This document shows, piece by piece, positions 63,199 to 64,000 of a DNA stretch of 64,000 nt. The stretch is taken from positions 1 through 64,000 of the forward strand of contig JBBDXJ010000260.1 of assembly GCA_040902445.1 (NCBI GenBank), in the 5' to 3' direction. Made by a program: the position numbers and the translations under genes. This DNA is from Chryseosolibacter sp040902445 (GTDB lineage: Bacteria; Bacteroidota; Bacteroidia; Cytophagales; Cyclobacteriaceae). The first letter of the stretch is position 1, and each line of letters opens with the position of its first letter. Under the pieces are notes generated by a model. That model saw only the letters and a program-made list of their open reading frames with translations, searched no databases and was not told the DNA's origin.

Positions 63199-64000
63199 CT
63201 ATGCTAACGCACGGGCAATTCTTTCCCGCTCGAGTCGTTCTTTTTCAGCTCGTTCTGCCTCTGCATTGGTTCCGGTATTGGAAGTATTGGAATTTTGATT
63301 GGTGTTTACTGGATTTTGCGTAGTTGCAACAACGGGGTTTCCCGTGGTTAGCAGGCGGTTGCCGCCTGTGGGGGTAGTGGAATTTCCGTTTTGCTGGCTT
63401 CCGGTGGAGGTACTCACGTAAGTGCCCATCACAACGCTGTCCTTCGTGAGCTGGATCTCTTTTTCATGTCGGTAAACCTGTCCGACAGTAAAGTCATCAA
63501 ACTGAAGTTGAATGATGTGATCGGGATTTAATTTTATTTTTTGTGCTTCGACGCGGGTAAAGAAACGGACGAATTCGTTTATGTTTGCCGAGTGGACGTA
63601 TTCGGAGATCTTGTCATTAAAAAATTCCGCACTTACGCCAACCGTTTTGGAATGCACTGGAATTGGTTCGACGAGTATTTTCACTGTGGCTGCCCACAAC
63701 GCGGTTTGCATATAATCATTTACGTCCTTGTATCCAGGCACATATCCGTTGGCGGTTTTAAAAAATCCGTAGGCTTGTTTGGCTTTGTCGCGGGTGCCGA
63801 ATTGCAAGTCGACGATGCCGGCAGCGTAGTGTTCCTCCGCAGCATTTTGCCTCGCCTCCTGAAGTTTTGAAAAATAATTTATGGGATTTGGGACTACAGC
63901 AAGCGCTCCGGGACAGCGTTTGATCTCATCGTACATGGTATTGATGGCAGTGTACGAGTTGACCACCTCGGTCCATTTGAATTGTCCAGTCGTAGCCAAA
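63199..64000 (-). CDS. 5' part of the coiled-coil repeat gene, partial at window edge
   Basis: The frame is open to the window edge, so the true start lies outside. The visible 266 residues contain a helical region (about 1-150) and a beta-type stretch, then a Thr/Asn-rich linker (TGSQQNGNSTTPTGG) and the first residues of the coiled coil (AERAEKERLERERIARALA) before TAG at 63199-63201. In the repeats the equivalent sequence is ALAEKQRLE, so TAG replaces a Glu codon; GAG to TAG is a single G-to-T change. Function unknown; an envelope or surface structural role is plausible. Confidence 0.65.
   Translation of the reverse strand, partial: LATTGQFKWTEVVNSYTAINTMYDEIKRCPGALAVVPNPINYFSKLQEARQNAAEEHYAAGIVDLQFGTRDKAKQAYGFFKTANGYVPGYKDVNDYMQTALWAATVKILVEPIPVHSKTVGVSAEFFNDKISEYVHSANINEFVRFFTRVEAQKIKLNPDHIIQLQFDDFTVGQVYRHEKEIQLTKDSVVMGTYVSTSTGSQQNGNSTTPTGGNRLLTTGNPVVATTQNPVNTNQNSNTSNTGTNAEAERAEKERLERERIARALA

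Noticed and set aside
62652..63323. Long plus-strand frame over the coiled-coil gene
   Set aside because: It is the antisense of a low-complexity repeat; its Phe/Leu/Ser-rich product reflects the Glu/Lys repeats on the other strand.

Overview
The window looks like chromosome of a gliding or soil/aquatic Bacteroidota bacterium, probably Cytophagales (inference). The signs are type IX secretion proteins (PorP/SprF, a PorE-like OmpA protein, a gliding-type C-terminal sorting domain), many secreted polysaccharide-active enzymes with short Bacteroidota-style signal peptides or lipoboxes, a Reg_prop propeller sensor, and CHRD, DUF1080 and DUF2911 proteins. No rRNA, tRNA, IS transposase or CRISPR array was recognised.

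Layout. (1) 180-10644: a tight six-gene operon for a type IX secreted cadherin-repeat adhesin with its own PorP/SprF, OmpA-type partners and a kinase-less propeller sensor. (2) 10877-25754: secreted hydrolases: a GH3/serine-hydrolase fusion, an alginate-lyase-like/beta-helix fusion, two heparinase II/III-like enzymes, a BNR-4 propeller, a GDPD lipoprotein and a CehA/McbA metallohydrolase, with no SusCD pair. (3) 25852-42612: an island of paralogous TIR-domain genes. Four share a near-identical TIR start joined to different C-terminal modules (WD40-like propeller; TolB_N-TPR; TM-TolB_N-TPR; a double TolB_N-TPR). One has an internal deletion, one a one-base frameshift, and two short TIR-start relics lie nearby. 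Among them are a divergent TPR / SLOG-like / degenerate-cyclase protein, an AraC-type regulator with a degenerate cyclase domain, an FAD oxidoreductase, a truncated haemoglobin and a HicBA pair. (4) 42674-64000: a PAS histidine kinase, lipoprotein MsrA, DUF1080, an iorAB-type molybdenum hydroxylase, an amidohydrolase, a thioredoxin-like protein, a CDF transporter, CHRD, a sulfatase, an SRAP protein, an enolase-superfamily enzyme, DUF2911, a second DUF1080, and at the right edge a coiled-coil gene split by one amber codon.

Two things stand out. First is the TIR island: one NADase-like input domain swapped onto several outputs, with visible decay. Second is a pattern in non-coding DNA: at least ten genes carry a short degenerate tandem array (period 7, sometimes 8 or 9) that starts at or within a few bases of the stop codon, with a different unit from gene to gene. 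No such array was seen in the first operon or the TIR island. The intergenic DNA also holds several families of dispersed palindromes and a roughly 260-bp element with 30-bp inverted ends.

Limits: all functions rest on reading motifs by eye. The three gene breaks could be assembly errors. No homology search, promoter mapping or folding calculation was run.
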